Shown: positions 35,361-45,792 of the stretch, in pieces
How positions within the stretch are numbered: the stretch's first letter is position 1
Layout: each line of letters starts with the position of its first letter
Assembly: GCF_024385575.1 (NCBI RefSeq)
Contig: NZ_JANFMV010000001.1
Location: 3,253,681-3,317,680, forward strand
DNA from: Rhizobium sp. NRK18
GTDB lineage: Bacteria; Pseudomonadota; Alphaproteobacteria; Rhizobiales; Rhizobiaceae
Direction of reading: 5' to 3'
Length of the DNA stretch: 64,000 nt
Program-made: the position numbers and the translations under genes
Notes under the pieces: generated by a model
Told to the model about the DNA's origin: nothing
Database searches by the model: none
What the model saw: only the letters and a program-made list of their open reading frames with translations

Positions 35361-36458
35361 TTATTGGCCGGTAACGACCTTGGTCCAGATCCGGGTCGCC
35401 AGTCGCTGCGTCTTCTGGTCGTAAGGGACGAAGGTGTAGAGCTTCTTCATCGTCTCTTCCGGCGGGTAGATGGCCGGATCGTCCAGGACGTCCTTGTCGA
35501 TGAACTGCTGGGAGGCCTTGTTGCCGTTGGCGTAGTAGACGTAGTTCGACGCCTTGGCGATGACTTCCGGCTTCATGATGTAGTTGAGGAATTCGAGCGC
35601 TTCCTGCGGATGCGGCGCGTCGGCCGGGATCGCCATCATGTCGAACCACATCAGCGCGCCGCCGGCCGGGATGGAGTAGCTGACATGAACGCCGGCGCCG
35701 GCCTCGTCTGCACGGTCACGCGCCTGCAGGACGTCGCCGGACCAGCCGAAGGCGAGGCAGATGTCGCCGTTCGCCAGCGCATTGATGTATTCAGACGAGT
35801 GGAACTTGCGCACGAAGGGACGGATCTTCAAAAGAAGATCTTCGGCCTTCTGCATGTCTTCCGGATTGTGGGAATTCGGATCGAGGCCGAGATAGTTGAG
35901 TGCGGCCGGGATCGCCTCGGTCGGCGCGTCGAGCATGTAGATGCCGCAATCCTTGAACTTGGCGGCGATCTCCGGATCGAACAGCACGTTCCAGTCCGGC
36001 TTGGCGTCCGTGCCCATGATCTCCTTGTACTTGTCGACATTGTAGCCGAGGCCGGTCGTGCCCCACATGTAGTTGATCGCGTAGTCGTTGCCCGGATCGT
36101 AGACCGCCGTGCGCTGCTGGATGACGTCCCACATGTTGGAGATGTTCGGCAGCTTGGATTTGTCGAGCTTCTGGAAGACACCGGCCTTGATCTGGCGCGA
36201 CAGGAAGTCGGCGGTCGGCACGACGACGTCATAACCGGATCCGCCGGCAAGCATCTTGGTTTCCAGCACCTCGTTGGAATCGAAGACGTCGTAGACGACC
36301 TTGATGCCGGTTTCCTTGGTAAAGTCCTGAAGAATGGATTCGTCGATGTAATCGGACCAGTTGTAGACGTTGACCACGCGGTCTTCCGCATGGGCCAAAG
36401 CCACGAAGCTCACCGAGGCGATCGCAGCAGCCGATACATTAAGTAGAAATTTTTGCAC
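35361..36458 (-). CDS. potF: Polyamine-binding periplasmic protein PotF
   Basis: 365 residues. A signal peptide covers residues 1-24 (SFVALAHAED cleavage). The mature start VVNVYNWSDYIDESIL is the PotD/PotF hallmark, followed by DVVVPTADFLSRQI and MWGTTGLGYNVDK, which line the polyamine pocket, and GGALMWFDMMAIPADAPH. It catches putrescine or related polyamines in the periplasm for PotGHI. The Puu-like pairs elsewhere in the window would catabolise what it imports. It is the first gene of the operon; about 130 bases lie between it and the end of scfR. Confidence 0.92.
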   Translation of the reverse strand: MQKFLLNVSAAAIASVSFVALAHAEDRVVNVYNWSDYIDESILQDFTKETGIKVVYDVFDSNEVLETKMLAGGSGYDVVVPTADFLSRQIKAGVFQKLDKSKLPNISNMWDVIQQRTAVYDPGNDYAINYMWGTTGLGYNVDKYKEIMGTDAKPDWNVLFDPEIAAKFKDCGIYMLDAPTEAIPAALNYLGLDPNSHNPEDMQKAEDLLLKIRPFVRKFHSSEYINALANGDICLAFGWSGDVLQARDRADEAGAGVHVSYSIPAGGALMWFDMMAIPADAPHPQEALEFLNYIMKPEVIAKASNYVYYANGNKASQQFIDKDVLDDPAIYPPEETMKKLYTFVPYDQKTQRLATRIWTKVVTGQ

Positions 36459-36586
36459 AACATTCTCCTGTCGCGAGTATGCCGGGGAATTCCCCCAGCC
36501 GTTCCCTTTGATTATTTTGCGACAGACTAGAAAGGAATTTGCGAGGCGACAAGGAAAAATTCTTTCCCGGCATGCGCGACCTTCCG

Positions 36587-38008
36587 TTACTGGAAGTCGA
36601 AGGCGCTGAGGCCCGTCACCATCTCGTCAAGACCGAGCGGCCGGGTCACCGGCGGCTCGGCGCGCGACAAGCAGCCCTGCCGCTCGCACAGCCTGCAGGA
36701 GGCTCCGACCGCGACCGGGGGCATGCCGCTACCGGCAATTGCCGCGCCGTAGACGACGTCGCCGGCCTGCTCGACAGGGAGGCCCAGGAGGATAGCGGTG
36801 CGCCGCACACGCTCGTGGAACATCGTCTGCGGACCTTCGAGGGTTCGCGCCACTGTCAGAAAACCCGTCCCGTTCGGCATCTCCACGTGATCGACCAGGA
36901 TCTGCGAGGGTTGGGCGAAGGCGGCATGGATGTTGAGCTTGGGACAGCCGCCGCCGAAAGCCGACTGCGGAAATCCGCCCGCCCCTGAGCGGCGCAATTG
37001 CCGGCCGGAGTGATCGGCTTCCAGCAGGAAGAACGGCAACCCTTGCGCGCCCGGACGCTGCAATGTCGTCAACCGGTTTGCCGCCTGCTCGAAGGAGACG
37101 CCGAAGCGGGCGCGCAGGACATCGATGTCGTAGCGGGCGCGCTGGGCGGCCGCCAGGAATGCGCCGTAGGGCATCATCAGGGCATGCGCGGCATAGCGGG
37201 CGAGATCGAAGCGGGCAATGCGGCGGGCCTCGTTCGACGACAGGGCCAATCCGTCCAGCTCGGCCTCGATCGGCGCCGACAGCGCCAGCATCGCCGCCTC
37301 CATCGCCGCTTCGCGCAACTGATCGAAGGGAGACAGACGCTCCGACAGAAAGAGCCGCATCGAATGGCGGTCGTAGCGGCGGCGCAGGGTCGGCATGGCA
37401 TGGACCGGCAACGTGCGCACGACGATGCCGTGCTTGGCCTTCAGCCACTCCTTGAGTGCGGCAGAGAGATCGTCGCCGGGCTTCAGGTCCGCATGGAAGG
37501 CTTCGGCGGCATCCTCGATCCGTGCAAAGAAGTTGGGGCGCTGCTCCAGTTTCTCGCGCACCTCGTCCATCGGCAGCCGCGCGCCGGAGAGCAGCGTCTC
37601 GTGGCCCTCGCGCGCCAGCACTTCCGAAAGGTCGCTGAGGCGCGCCGCCTGCTCCTTGAAGGCGCGGTAGAGCTTGACGATGCCCGCCGCCGCATTGGGC
37701 GCGGCCTCCGCCACCTCGACCAGCTCCTGTTCCCCCGGTATTTCGCCGGCGAGCAGCGGATCGGTGAAAACCTCCTTCAATTGCGACAGCGAGCCACCCT
37801 GCGCACCCTGCAGCTCCTCGATATCGATCTTGTAGACGGAGGCGAGCTTCAGGAGCAGCTGCACGGTCAGCGGCCGCTGGTTTCGCTCGATGAGATTGAG
37901 ATAGGACGGCGAAATGCCGAGCGCTTCGGCCATCGCCGTCTGGGTCAGCGACAGGGCATTGCGAATGCGGCGCACGCGCGGGCCGGCAAAGATCTTGTTT
38001 TCCGCCAT
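36587..38008 (-). CDS. ScfR/RamB-type XRE regulator with short-chain-fatty-acyl domain
   Basis: 473 residues: an XRE HTH at residues 8-65 (LSLTQTAMAEALGISPSYLN, ERNQRPLTVQLLLKLASVYK), an ImmA/IrrE-like central domain (~150-290) and the C-terminal DUF2083 domain with the cysteine pair region ASCRLCERQGCLSRAEPP. This is the family that senses propionyl/acetyl-CoA metabolism (RamB, MldR, ScfR) and controls glyoxylate- or methylcitrate-cycle genes. Its gene is divergent from aceA (isocitrate lyase), exactly the target expected. The spacer contains tandem TTTTTACA copies and an ACAAC/GTTGT dyad. In actinobacteria RamB represses aceA; whether this protein represses or activates is not shown. Confidence 0.82.
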   Translation of the reverse strand: MAENKIFAGPRVRRIRNALSLTQTAMAEALGISPSYLNLIERNQRPLTVQLLLKLASVYKIDIEELQGAQGGSLSQLKEVFTDPLLAGEIPGEQELVEVAEAAPNAAAGIVKLYRAFKEQAARLSDLSEVLAREGHETLLSGARLPMDEVREKLEQRPNFFARIEDAAEAFHADLKPGDDLSAALKEWLKAKHGIVVRTLPVHAMPTLRRRYDRHSMRLFLSERLSPFDQLREAAMEAAMLALSAPIEAELDGLALSSNEARRIARFDLARYAAHALMMPYGAFLAAAQRARYDIDVLRARFGVSFEQAANRLTTLQRPGAQGLPFFLLEADHSGRQLRRSGAGGFPQSAFGGGCPKLNIHAAFAQPSQILVDHVEMPNGTGFLTVARTLEGPQTMFHERVRRTAILLGLPVEQAGDVVYGAAIAGSGMPPVAVGASCRLCERQGCLSRAEPPVTRPLGLDEMVTGLSAFDFQ

Positions 38009-38064
38009 TAGTCACAGGCCTTTACAATGCAGCGCAGCAATAGCACCGAATACGTTTATTACAA

Positions 38065-38092
38065 TTTTTACATTTTTACACAACACCGTTGT
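38065..38092. promoter_or_regulatory. Tandem 8-bp repeats and a dyad in the scfR-aceA spacer
   Basis: TTTTTACA occurs twice in direct tandem (38065 and 38073), followed by ACAAC-ACC-GTTGT (38080-38092). This AT-rich block lies 57 bases upstream of the scfR start and about 155 bases upstream of aceA. Candidate binding site of the ScfR-type regulator. Confidence 0.45.
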
Positions 38093-38248
38093 CAAAGGCA
38101 AGACAGCCTAACCCCTTTTACGCCTATTATTCAGATATTTATCTCGACAATTCGGCTTATTCGGACCAAAACTCCTTCATCGAACACGGCAACAAGCACA
38201 CCGACAAAGGCGTGTCATTGTTGTAAATGCGAAGACGAGGAGAATATT

Positions 38249-39562
<1,314 letters not shown>

Positions 39563-39657
39563 GCAGGCTTCGAGACGGCGGCGCGGGGGTCCCTGCCCTC
39601 CGCGTCGCCGACAAACCCAACGACCTTCACGAACCCCGATTAAAGAGGAGAAATGCC

Positions 39658-39906
39658 ATGACACCGCAGACCCGAGTCAAGGAAAGAGCAGAAGAGCAGT
39701 CGACCACGATGACGGCCGACCAGCAGGCCATGATCCGCATGGTCGCCAACGACCTGCACCGGCTGAACCAGTCGGTCATGAAGGCCGTCGACGCCGGCGT
39801 ATCCGTCGAGCTCGTCCGCTCGGCCCGCCACCATGGCGGAGACGGCAACTGGGGCGACCTGCTGATCCCGATCATCATCGCCAACAGCGGGCGGTCTGCG
39901 GCCTGA
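39658..39906 (+). CDS. Small conserved rhizobial protein of unknown function downstream of aceA
   Basis: 82 residues from ATG 39658, with AGAGGAG seven bases upstream. A 2-codon reading frame (ATGCCATGA) overlaps the start. The centre (IRMVANDLHRLNQSVMKAVD, then GVSVELVRSARHHGGDGNWG) is a helix followed by a conserved-looking HHGGDGNWGD segment, and the end IIIANSGRSAA. I recall related hypothetical proteins beside aceA in rhizobia but no function. It shares the aceA transcript by position, with a terminator 80 bases later. Confidence 0.7.
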   Translation: MTPQTRVKERAEEQSTTMTADQQAMIRMVANDLHRLNQSVMKAVDAGVSVELVRSARHHGGDGNWGDLLIPIIIANSGRSAA

Positions 39907-39985
39907 GGCATCCGCCACAACAATACAGGCCCGGCGCCCAACCCGCCGGACCCGACCGGGGCAGGCAAGCCCTGCCCACGGAGAC

Positions 39986-40024
39986 GAAGACGCCCGGCCT
40001 GATGGAGCCACGCCGGGCGTCTTC
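39986..40024. terminator. Terminator after the aceA unit
   Basis: 13-bp stem GAAGACGCCCGGC / GCCGGGCGTCTTC (39986-39998, 40012-40024), then TCTCTGTTTTC. It may serve the convergent LysR gene as well. Confidence 0.8.
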
Positions 40025-40054
40025 TCTGTTTTCATGCATACGGAGATGGCTTCG

Positions 40055-40921
40055 TCACAACCCGCCAAGCTTGCCGGTCATCAGGGGCGCATAGCCCTTC
40101 AGCAATCTGGCCATCCGCTCGGTCACGGTGCGGATTTCCCGTCGATGACGATCGGCATTGTTGACCAGGAGCCATTGGCCGTGCTGCAGCTCGCGAATGC
40201 ACTCCCCCACCCTTTCGAGCTGCGGATCGCGATCGCCAATCATGCAGGGAAGAAGACCGATCCCGGCGCCTGCGACCAGCAGATCGCGCAGGGCGGTCGG
40301 CCTGTTGACCGTGAAGACGATGTCGTCGGGGTGATTGTCGTGCGGCCAGCGCAGATAGGCCGACACCGCCTCATCGCGATTGACCGCCACCCAGCGATCG
40401 GCGGCCGGCCGGGAGACGCGCGAGCGATACAGCGCATAGGCGCTGTCCGACAGCCGCCGCGTCGCCAGATTGCCTTCCTCCGGTGCGAAGGCACGAATGC
40501 CGATGTCCGCTTCCCGATAGGCGAGACGCGCCCGCTGCTCGGAAATCGAAAAATCCAGCCGGAACGGGTCCGTATCGGCACACAGCGCAGCGATATTGTC
40601 GCAGAGCAGTTTCACCATCCAGGTGCCCGCAGCGATGCGAATGGTGACGGCCTGCTGCTTTTCCATCCGCCAGCCATCGACCTTTCGCGCGGCGGACTCC
40701 ATATCCCGAAGATGTTCGAACAGCGACTGCCCTTCCGGCGTCAAGGCGTAACCGGCCTGACTTCGAACGAACAGGGCCGTCGCCAGCATGTCCTCGAGCT
40801 CCAGCATGCGCCGGCCGATCGTTGCCGGGCTAAGCGCAAGGGTGGACGCCGCCCCCGTCAGCCCTCCCTGTCGGGCAACAGCGACAAAAATCTGATAGAG
40901 ATCCCACGGCGCGTTTTTCAT
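40055..40921 (-). CDS. LysR-family transcriptional regulator
   Basis: 288 residues from ATG 40921 (MKNAPWDLYQIFVAVARQGG). The HTH is at residues 5-62 (LTGAASTLALSPATIGRRML). The effector-binding half is standard, with RIAAGTWMVKLLCDN near residue 100 and a final GLLPCMIGD segment. No substrate can be inferred. It is divergent from a small unknown gene at 41012, and the spacer of about 90 bases is AT-rich. Its neighbour on the other side is the terminator of the aceA unit. Confidence 0.8.
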   Translation of the reverse strand: MKNAPWDLYQIFVAVARQGGLTGAASTLALSPATIGRRMLELEDMLATALFVRSQAGYALTPEGQSLFEHLRDMESAARKVDGWRMEKQQAVTIRIAAGTWMVKLLCDNIAALCADTDPFRLDFSISEQRARLAYREADIGIRAFAPEEGNLATRRLSDSAYALYRSRVSRPAADRWVAVNRDEAVSAYLRWPHDNHPDDIVFTVNRPTALRDLLVAGAGIGLLPCMIGDRDPQLERVGECIRELQHGQWLLVNNADRHRREIRTVTERMARLLKGYAPLMTGKLGGL

Positions 40922-41011
40922 AAATGAAATATGGCCGGTATTTTTTGATATATGTAAAGCAAAAATCCGTGTGTATTTGACGTGATGTCCCAAATTGAAA
41001 GGAGACATCAC

Positions 41012-41281
41012 ATGATCGTCATCGATCCTAGTTCATACATCGCCTGCAAGAGTGCCGAGCAACTCCGTGCCGACAGAAACAGGCCGGAGGCGGAAGAGGA
41101 ATTTTACCGCACGCACGCCTCGAATGGCCTTCTGCAGGCGGCGACCGCGCTGATGCGGCTTACAGCTGCACTGAAAACCTTGGCATCTGGCTACAGGAGA
41201 GAAGAGAAACAGGTTCGCCGCAAGGCGGCAGGTTGCGGCAGTTACCGCTCGGACGATGAGGCGTGCTCACCGTGCGCGTGA
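41012..41281 (+). CDS. Small protein of unknown function, divergent from a LysR gene
   Basis: 89 residues from ATG 41012, with AAAGGAGA six bases upstream, a strong ribosome site. The sequence is MIVIDPSSYIACKSAEQLRA, then charged helix and LLQAATALMRLTAALKTLAS, ending in a short Cys-containing tail. No membrane segment or known domain is seen. Its divergence from the LysR gene suggests it is the regulator's target, but its role is unknown. The second half has weaker protein character, so the true end could be earlier only if a frameshift exists, which I do not see. Confidence 0.55.
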   Translation: MIVIDPSSYIACKSAEQLRADRNRPEAEEEFYRTHASNGLLQAATALMRLTAALKTLASGYRREEKQVRRKAAGCGSYRSDDEACSPCA

Positions 41282-41336
41282 GGCCCGGGCGAATGCAAAG
41301 CCCGATGCTTGCGACAATCAAACCGGCCTTGTGCGC

Positions 41337-41468
41337 TCAGTGGGCAAGAACTGCCATAGCGGCGCAGGCGGCAAGCGTTGCCAGAAGAATTTTCGTTGCA
41401 AGAACGAACCGGGTGTTTTCGGTCCGGGCGATGGCAATGGCGCGTGCTCTGCTCTTGCGGTTTCTCAT
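41337..41468 (-). CDS. Possible 43-residue membrane microprotein
   Basis: ATG 41468 is preceded by GAGGGA at a good distance. The product begins basic (MRNRKSRARAIAIARTENTR) and continues FVLATKILLATLAACAAMAV, a single membrane segment, before LAH and a stop at 41337. Inside-positive topology fits. It lies in a gap between two larger genes. Codon third positions are not strongly GC, so it could be chance; there is no homologue I recall. Confidence 0.45.
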   Translation of the reverse strand: MRNRKSRARAIAIARTENTRFVLATKILLATLAACAAMAVLAH

Positions 41469-41644
41469 GGACTTCCCTCAATTCCGTGTAACGACGTTGC
41501 GGTACTCCTGCCGGCGTGAAGGTCATGCCATAACAAACCCTGACGCACTGCACTATAAGACGATGACTTGCTTCAATTAACAATCATTAAATGGCGCCAA
41601 GGCGCAAAAAATAGCGATTTCCGGCTACAAGACCGAAAATCGGC

Positions 41645-42826
41645 CTATGCCGCACGCCCCGCGGCAACGCCGGAGGACCATGCCCACTGGAAATTGTAGC
41701 CGCCGAGCCAGCCGGTGACGTCGACGCACTCGCCGATGAAATAGAGGCCGGGGACGGATTTTGCCCCCATGGTCTTCGAATTCAGCCCGGCGGTATCGAC
41801 GCCGCCAAGGGTGACTTCGGCGGTCCGGTAGCCCTCGCTGCCGGCCGGCTTGACCTGCCAGTTCTGCACGGAGGCGGCGATTGACTGCAGCCTCGCATCC
41901 GGAAAGTCGGCCAGATTGCCTGCGGCGCCATGTTGTTCGGCGAGATATTGCGCGAGCCTCTTCGGCAGGATCTGCGCGAGCGCGGTCGATAGCGCCTGCC
42001 GGCCGTTTGCGGCCTTTGCCTGCTTCAAGGCCGTAAAGATGTCGACATCCGGCTCCAGCGCAAGAGTGACGGCGTCCCCTTCCCGCCAGTAGGACGAGAT
42101 CTGCAGGATGGCGGGGCCGCTGAGGCCGCGATGGGTGAAGAGAAGCGCCTCGCGGAATGCCGTCTTGCCATGCCGCACCTCGGCGTCGACCGCAACGCCG
42201 GCGAGCGGCGCGAGCCGCTCCAGAAGTCCCGGCTCCAACGTGAACGGCACGAGCCCCGGCCGCGGCTCGATGATGGACAGGCCGAATTGGCGGGCGATGT
42301 CATAGGCAAGGCCGGTCGCGCCCATCTTCGGGATCGACTTGCCGCCGGTCGCAACGATCAGCGCATCGGCGTTCGCGATGCCGTCGGAGGCTTCGATCTC
42401 GAAACGATCGCCGATCTGCGTGACGGAGGAAATCGCCTGCTTCAATCGCAGCGTAACGCCGGCGTCGCGCATCTCCTTCAACAGCATCGCGATGATGTCC
42501 CTGGCGCTGTTGTCGCAGAAGAGCTGGCCAAGCGTCTTCTCATGCCAGGCGATGCCGTGGCGCTCCACCATGTCGAGGAAATCGCGCGGGGTGTAACCGG
42601 CAAGCGCCGACTTGCAGAAATGCGGATTGGCGGAGAGGAAATTCTTCGGGCCCGCCCCGATATTGGTGAAGTTGCAGCGCCCGCCTCCGGAAATGCGGAT
42701 CTTTTCGCCGGGTGCGGCGGCGTGGTCGAGGACGAGGACACGCCGTCCCCGCCGGCCAGCCTCGATGGCCGCCATCATGCCGGCGGCACCTGCTCCAAGG
42801 ATGACCACATCAAACTGTTCGCGCAC
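41645..42826 (-). CDS. BaiN/HI0933-family FAD/NAD(P)-binding protein
   Basis: 393 residues. It opens DVVILGAGAAGMMAAIEAGR with the GxGxxG motif, then GEKIRISGGGRCNFTN, the family's hallmark, VATGGKSIPKMGATGLAYDI and LYFIGECVDVTGWLGGYNFQ, and WAWSSGVAAGRAA at the end. This family contains flavoproteins of mostly unknown reaction; the founding bile-acid enzyme BaiN reduces C=C bonds. It is alone and divergent from the second glutamine-synthetase-like gene, 124 bases away. No exact substrate is inferred. Confidence 0.85.
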   Translation of the reverse strand: MREQFDVVILGAGAAGMMAAIEAGRRGRRVLVLDHAAAPGEKIRISGGGRCNFTNIGAGPKNFLSANPHFCKSALAGYTPRDFLDMVERHGIAWHEKTLGQLFCDNSARDIIAMLLKEMRDAGVTLRLKQAISSVTQIGDRFEIEASDGIANADALIVATGGKSIPKMGATGLAYDIARQFGLSIIEPRPGLVPFTLEPGLLERLAPLAGVAVDAEVRHGKTAFREALLFTHRGLSGPAILQISSYWREGDAVTLALEPDVDIFTALKQAKAANGRQALSTALAQILPKRLAQYLAEQHGAAGNLADFPDARLQSIAASVQNWQVKPAGSEGYRTAEVTLGGVDTAGLNSKTMGAKSVPGLYFIGECVDVTGWLGGYNFQWAWSSGVAAGRAA

Positions 42827-42950
42827 GCATTTCCCCTGGCTGAGATGCTTCCGTGTCCGTCACGCGGATCACAAAGTCAATGTTTCCCCCCTCGCCAATT
42901 GGAAAACTACGGCTATGATGCGGCCATCATCCGTCACAACCCGGTGAATC

Positions 42951-44387
42951 ATGCCTGCCAAGAAAACATCCAAAAGACCCTCCAGCGCCTCCCTCAAGTC
43001 CCCGATCACGCCTGCCAGCCTGCGCAATCCGCGCGGGGTGAAGACGTGGCGCGACGCGACCCAATGGCTGAAGTCGCGGGGTATCGAGGACATCGAATGC
43101 ATCACGCCGGACCTCGCCGGCGTTCCGCGCGGCAAGATGATGCCATCGTCAAAATTCACCTCCAACACCTCGCTGGCGCTGCCATCCGCACTCTATCGTC
43201 ACACGATTTCGGGCGAATATCCCGACGAGACCGGCAGCTTCCGCTATGAGCCGCGCGACAACGACCTGAAGCTCGTTCCCGACCTTTCGACGCTGTCGAC
43301 GGTGCCGTGGGAAAGCGATCCGACCGCGCAGGTCATCTGCGACGTCGTCTATGCCGATGGCGGGGAAGTGCCCTATGCGCCGCGCAATGTGTTGAAGCGC
43401 GTCATGGGGCTCTATGCCGACAAGGGCTGGAAGCCGGTGGTGGCGCCGGAAATCGAATTCTACCTCGTCGCCATGAGCGACGATCCGGACTACCCGCTGC
43501 ACCCGCCGAAAGGCCGCTCGGGACGCCCCATCCTCGGCGGACAGGCCTATTCTATCGCCGGCATCAACGAGTTCGACGATCTGATCGACGACATCTATCA
43601 TTTCTCCGAAAAGCAGGGGCTCGAGATCGACACCCTGATCCATGAGGAAGGCCCGGCGCAGCTGGAAATCAACCTGCGACACGGTGACCCGGTGGAACTT
43701 GCCGACCAGGTGTTCATGTTCAAGCGAACGATCCGCGAGGCGGCGCTGAAGCATGGCATCTACGCGACCTTCATGGCGAAGCCGATGCAGGGCCAGCCGG
43801 GCTCCGCCATGCACATTCACCAGTCGGTGGTTGAAATCGACGGCGGCAAGAACATTTTCTCGAATGCCGACGGATCTCCGTCGAAAGCGTTCTACAATTT
43901 TATCGGCGGCATGCAGAAATACGTGCCGCATGCCCTGGTGATGATGGCTCCATACGTGAACTCCTACCGCCGCCTTTCGCCGGACATGTCCTGCCCGGTC
44001 AATACGGCCTGGGGCTTCGACAACCGGACCACCGCCTTCCGCGTCCCGGTTTCCGATCCGGCTGCCCGGCGCGTGGAGAACCGCCTGCCGAGCTCGGACG
44101 CCAACCCGTATCTGGCGCTGGCGGGCTCGCTTGCCGCCGGCTATCTCGGGATCGTCAATAAGATCGAACCGACGCCGCCGACCGCTGACACCGCCAATGA
44201 AGGCGACATCGAACTGCCGCGCGACCTGCTCAGGGCCGTCTCGCTCCTCGAGGAAGAAGAGGACTTCAAGGCCGTGTTCGATCCGGAATTCATCGGCATC
44301 TATGGCGGCATCAAGCGCGGCGAATTCGAAACCTTCATGCAGGTGATCAGCCCCTGGGAGCGCGAATTCCTGCTTCTGAACGTCTAA
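42951..44387 (+). CDS. puuA: Glutamine synthetase family gamma-glutamyl-polyamine synthetase, copy 2
   Basis: 478 residues. After a basic N-terminus (PAKKTSKRPSSASLKSP), the beta-grasp CITPDLAGVPRGKMMPSSKF and catalytic parts PEIEFYLVAM, GPAQLEINLRHGD, GSAMHIHQSVVEIDGGKN and RVENRLPSSDANPYLALAGS are complete. It fits PuuA-type enzymes; the S. meliloti relative lies in a similar place. The amine oxidase gene follows 16 bases after its stop. It differs widely from copy 1 (13950), with an N-terminal extension of about 30 residues, so both pairs may have separate amines. Confidence 0.85.
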   Translation: MPAKKTSKRPSSASLKSPITPASLRNPRGVKTWRDATQWLKSRGIEDIECITPDLAGVPRGKMMPSSKFTSNTSLALPSALYRHTISGEYPDETGSFRYEPRDNDLKLVPDLSTLSTVPWESDPTAQVICDVVYADGGEVPYAPRNVLKRVMGLYADKGWKPVVAPEIEFYLVAMSDDPDYPLHPPKGRSGRPILGGQAYSIAGINEFDDLIDDIYHFSEKQGLEIDTLIHEEGPAQLEINLRHGDPVELADQVFMFKRTIREAALKHGIYATFMAKPMQGQPGSAMHIHQSVVEIDGGKNIFSNADGSPSKAFYNFIGGMQKYVPHALVMMAPYVNSYRRLSPDMSCPVNTAWGFDNRTTAFRVPVSDPAARRVENRLPSSDANPYLALAGSLAAGYLGIVNKIEPTPPTADTANEGDIELPRDLLRAVSLLEEEEDFKAVFDPEFIGIYGGIKRGEFETFMQVISPWEREFLLLNV

Positions 44388-44403
44388 TGAAAAAGAGGTT
44401 TGC

Positions 44404-45690
44404 ATGACCTGGCAGAGCCCGATCGCGCCGGGAGTTTCCTGGTACCAGTCCACCGTTACCGATCGGCCGGAATATCCGGCGCTCGACGGCTCGGCTTCCG
44501 CCGACGTCGTCATCGTCGGCGGCGGCTTCACGGGTCTGCAGGCGGCCTACAATCTCGCGAAGGCCGGTACCCGCGTCGTGCTGATCGACGCGGTGCGTTT
44601 CGGCGACGGCGCGTCCGGTCGCAACGGCGGACAGATGGGGACGGGCCAGCGCACCGAGGTCGAGGAGCTGGAAAAGACGCTCGGCTTCGAACGGGCCAAG
44701 GCGCTGTTCGACCTTGCCGAAAATGCCAAGAAACATCTTCTCGGCTTTGCCGAGACGCACGGGATCGACATCGAATACCTGCCGGGTCAACTCAACGTCG
44801 CCCACAAGGCTGGGTGGGAGAAGGACTACCGGGACCACGTGGAGATCACCGCCACCCGCTACGGCTACAAGCACATGTCGTTCATGGACCAGGCGGAGAC
44901 TAGCGAACGGCTCGGTTCGAAGCGCTACTTCTGCGGCACGCGCGACACCGGCACCGGCCACATTCATCCGCTGAAGCTGCTGGTGGGGCTCGCCCGGGTG
45001 GCAGCTGCGGCAGGCGCCAGCCTGCACGAGATGACGCCGGCGCGATCGGTGACGCGCGAGGGCGGCAAGATCGTCGTGAAGACCGATCGCGGCGACATCC
45101 GCGCCGACCGCGCGCTGATCGCCTGCAACGGCTATATCGGCAATCTCGAACCGGTGAACGCCGCACGGGTGATGCCGATCCGCTCGTTCATCGGCGCGAC
45201 CGTGCCGCTTGCCAATCATCCGGAGATCATTCCGGGCAACGAAGCAATCGCCGACTCCCGCTTCGTCGTGCGCTATTTCCGCAAGTCACGCGACGGACGT
45301 CTGCTGTTTGGCGGGCGCGAAGCCTATACCGCGGACAATCCGCGCGACATCACCCAGCACATCCGCCGGCAGATCGCCGAGCTCTATCCGCAGCTGAAAG
45401 ACGTCGAAATCAGCCATGCCTGGGGCGGGTCCGTGGGCATCACCATGCCGCGCCAGCCCTTCGCCCGGGAGGTCATGCCCGGCGTGACCGCGATCGGCGG
45501 CTACTCCGGTCACGGCGTGATGCTGTCCAATTATTGCGGCAAGCTGTTTGCAGACGACGTCCTGTCGGGCTCAGGCGAACTCGACCTTTTGAAAACGTTG
45601 AAAATTCCGGCCTTTCCGGGTGGCTCGCATCTGCGCAAACCACTCCTGTTCCTGGCCCTCAGCTGGTACGCACTCAGGGATCGCTTCTGA
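44404..45690 (+). CDS. puuB: FAD-dependent gamma-glutamylputrescine oxidase-like protein, copy 2
   Basis: 428 residues. SADVVIVGGGFTGLQAAYNL is the FAD-binding start, GDGASGRNGGQMGTGQR the family motif, and GYSGHGVMLSNYCGKLFADD the last FAD contact. AlignIng by eye with copy 1 at 15310 shows the same frame of motifs but low identity elsewhere. It oxidises the gamma-glutamylated amine made by the preceding gene. Neither pair is followed by PuuC or PuuD here, so the aldehyde dehydrogenase and hydrolase steps are encoded elsewhere. Confidence 0.87.
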   Translation: MTWQSPIAPGVSWYQSTVTDRPEYPALDGSASADVVIVGGGFTGLQAAYNLAKAGTRVVLIDAVRFGDGASGRNGGQMGTGQRTEVEELEKTLGFERAKALFDLAENAKKHLLGFAETHGIDIEYLPGQLNVAHKAGWEKDYRDHVEITATRYGYKHMSFMDQAETSERLGSKRYFCGTRDTGTGHIHPLKLLVGLARVAAAAGASLHEMTPARSVTREGGKIVVKTDRGDIRADRALIACNGYIGNLEPVNAARVMPIRSFIGATVPLANHPEIIPGNEAIADSRFVVRYFRKSRDGRLLFGGREAYTADNPRDITQHIRRQIAELYPQLKDVEISHAWGGSVGITMPRQPFAREVMPGVTAIGGYSGHGVMLSNYCGKLFADDVLSGSGELDLLKTLKIPAFPGGSHLRKPLLFLALSWYALRDRF

Positions 45691-45792
45691 TCCCGAAGGC
45701 CTTCCAACGCATTTTTTTGCAACGCACTCTGGCCTTTTTAAATCGATTAGATTACAAGGAGGCCGAATTCTATTTTGATAGAAAGATAGCCC

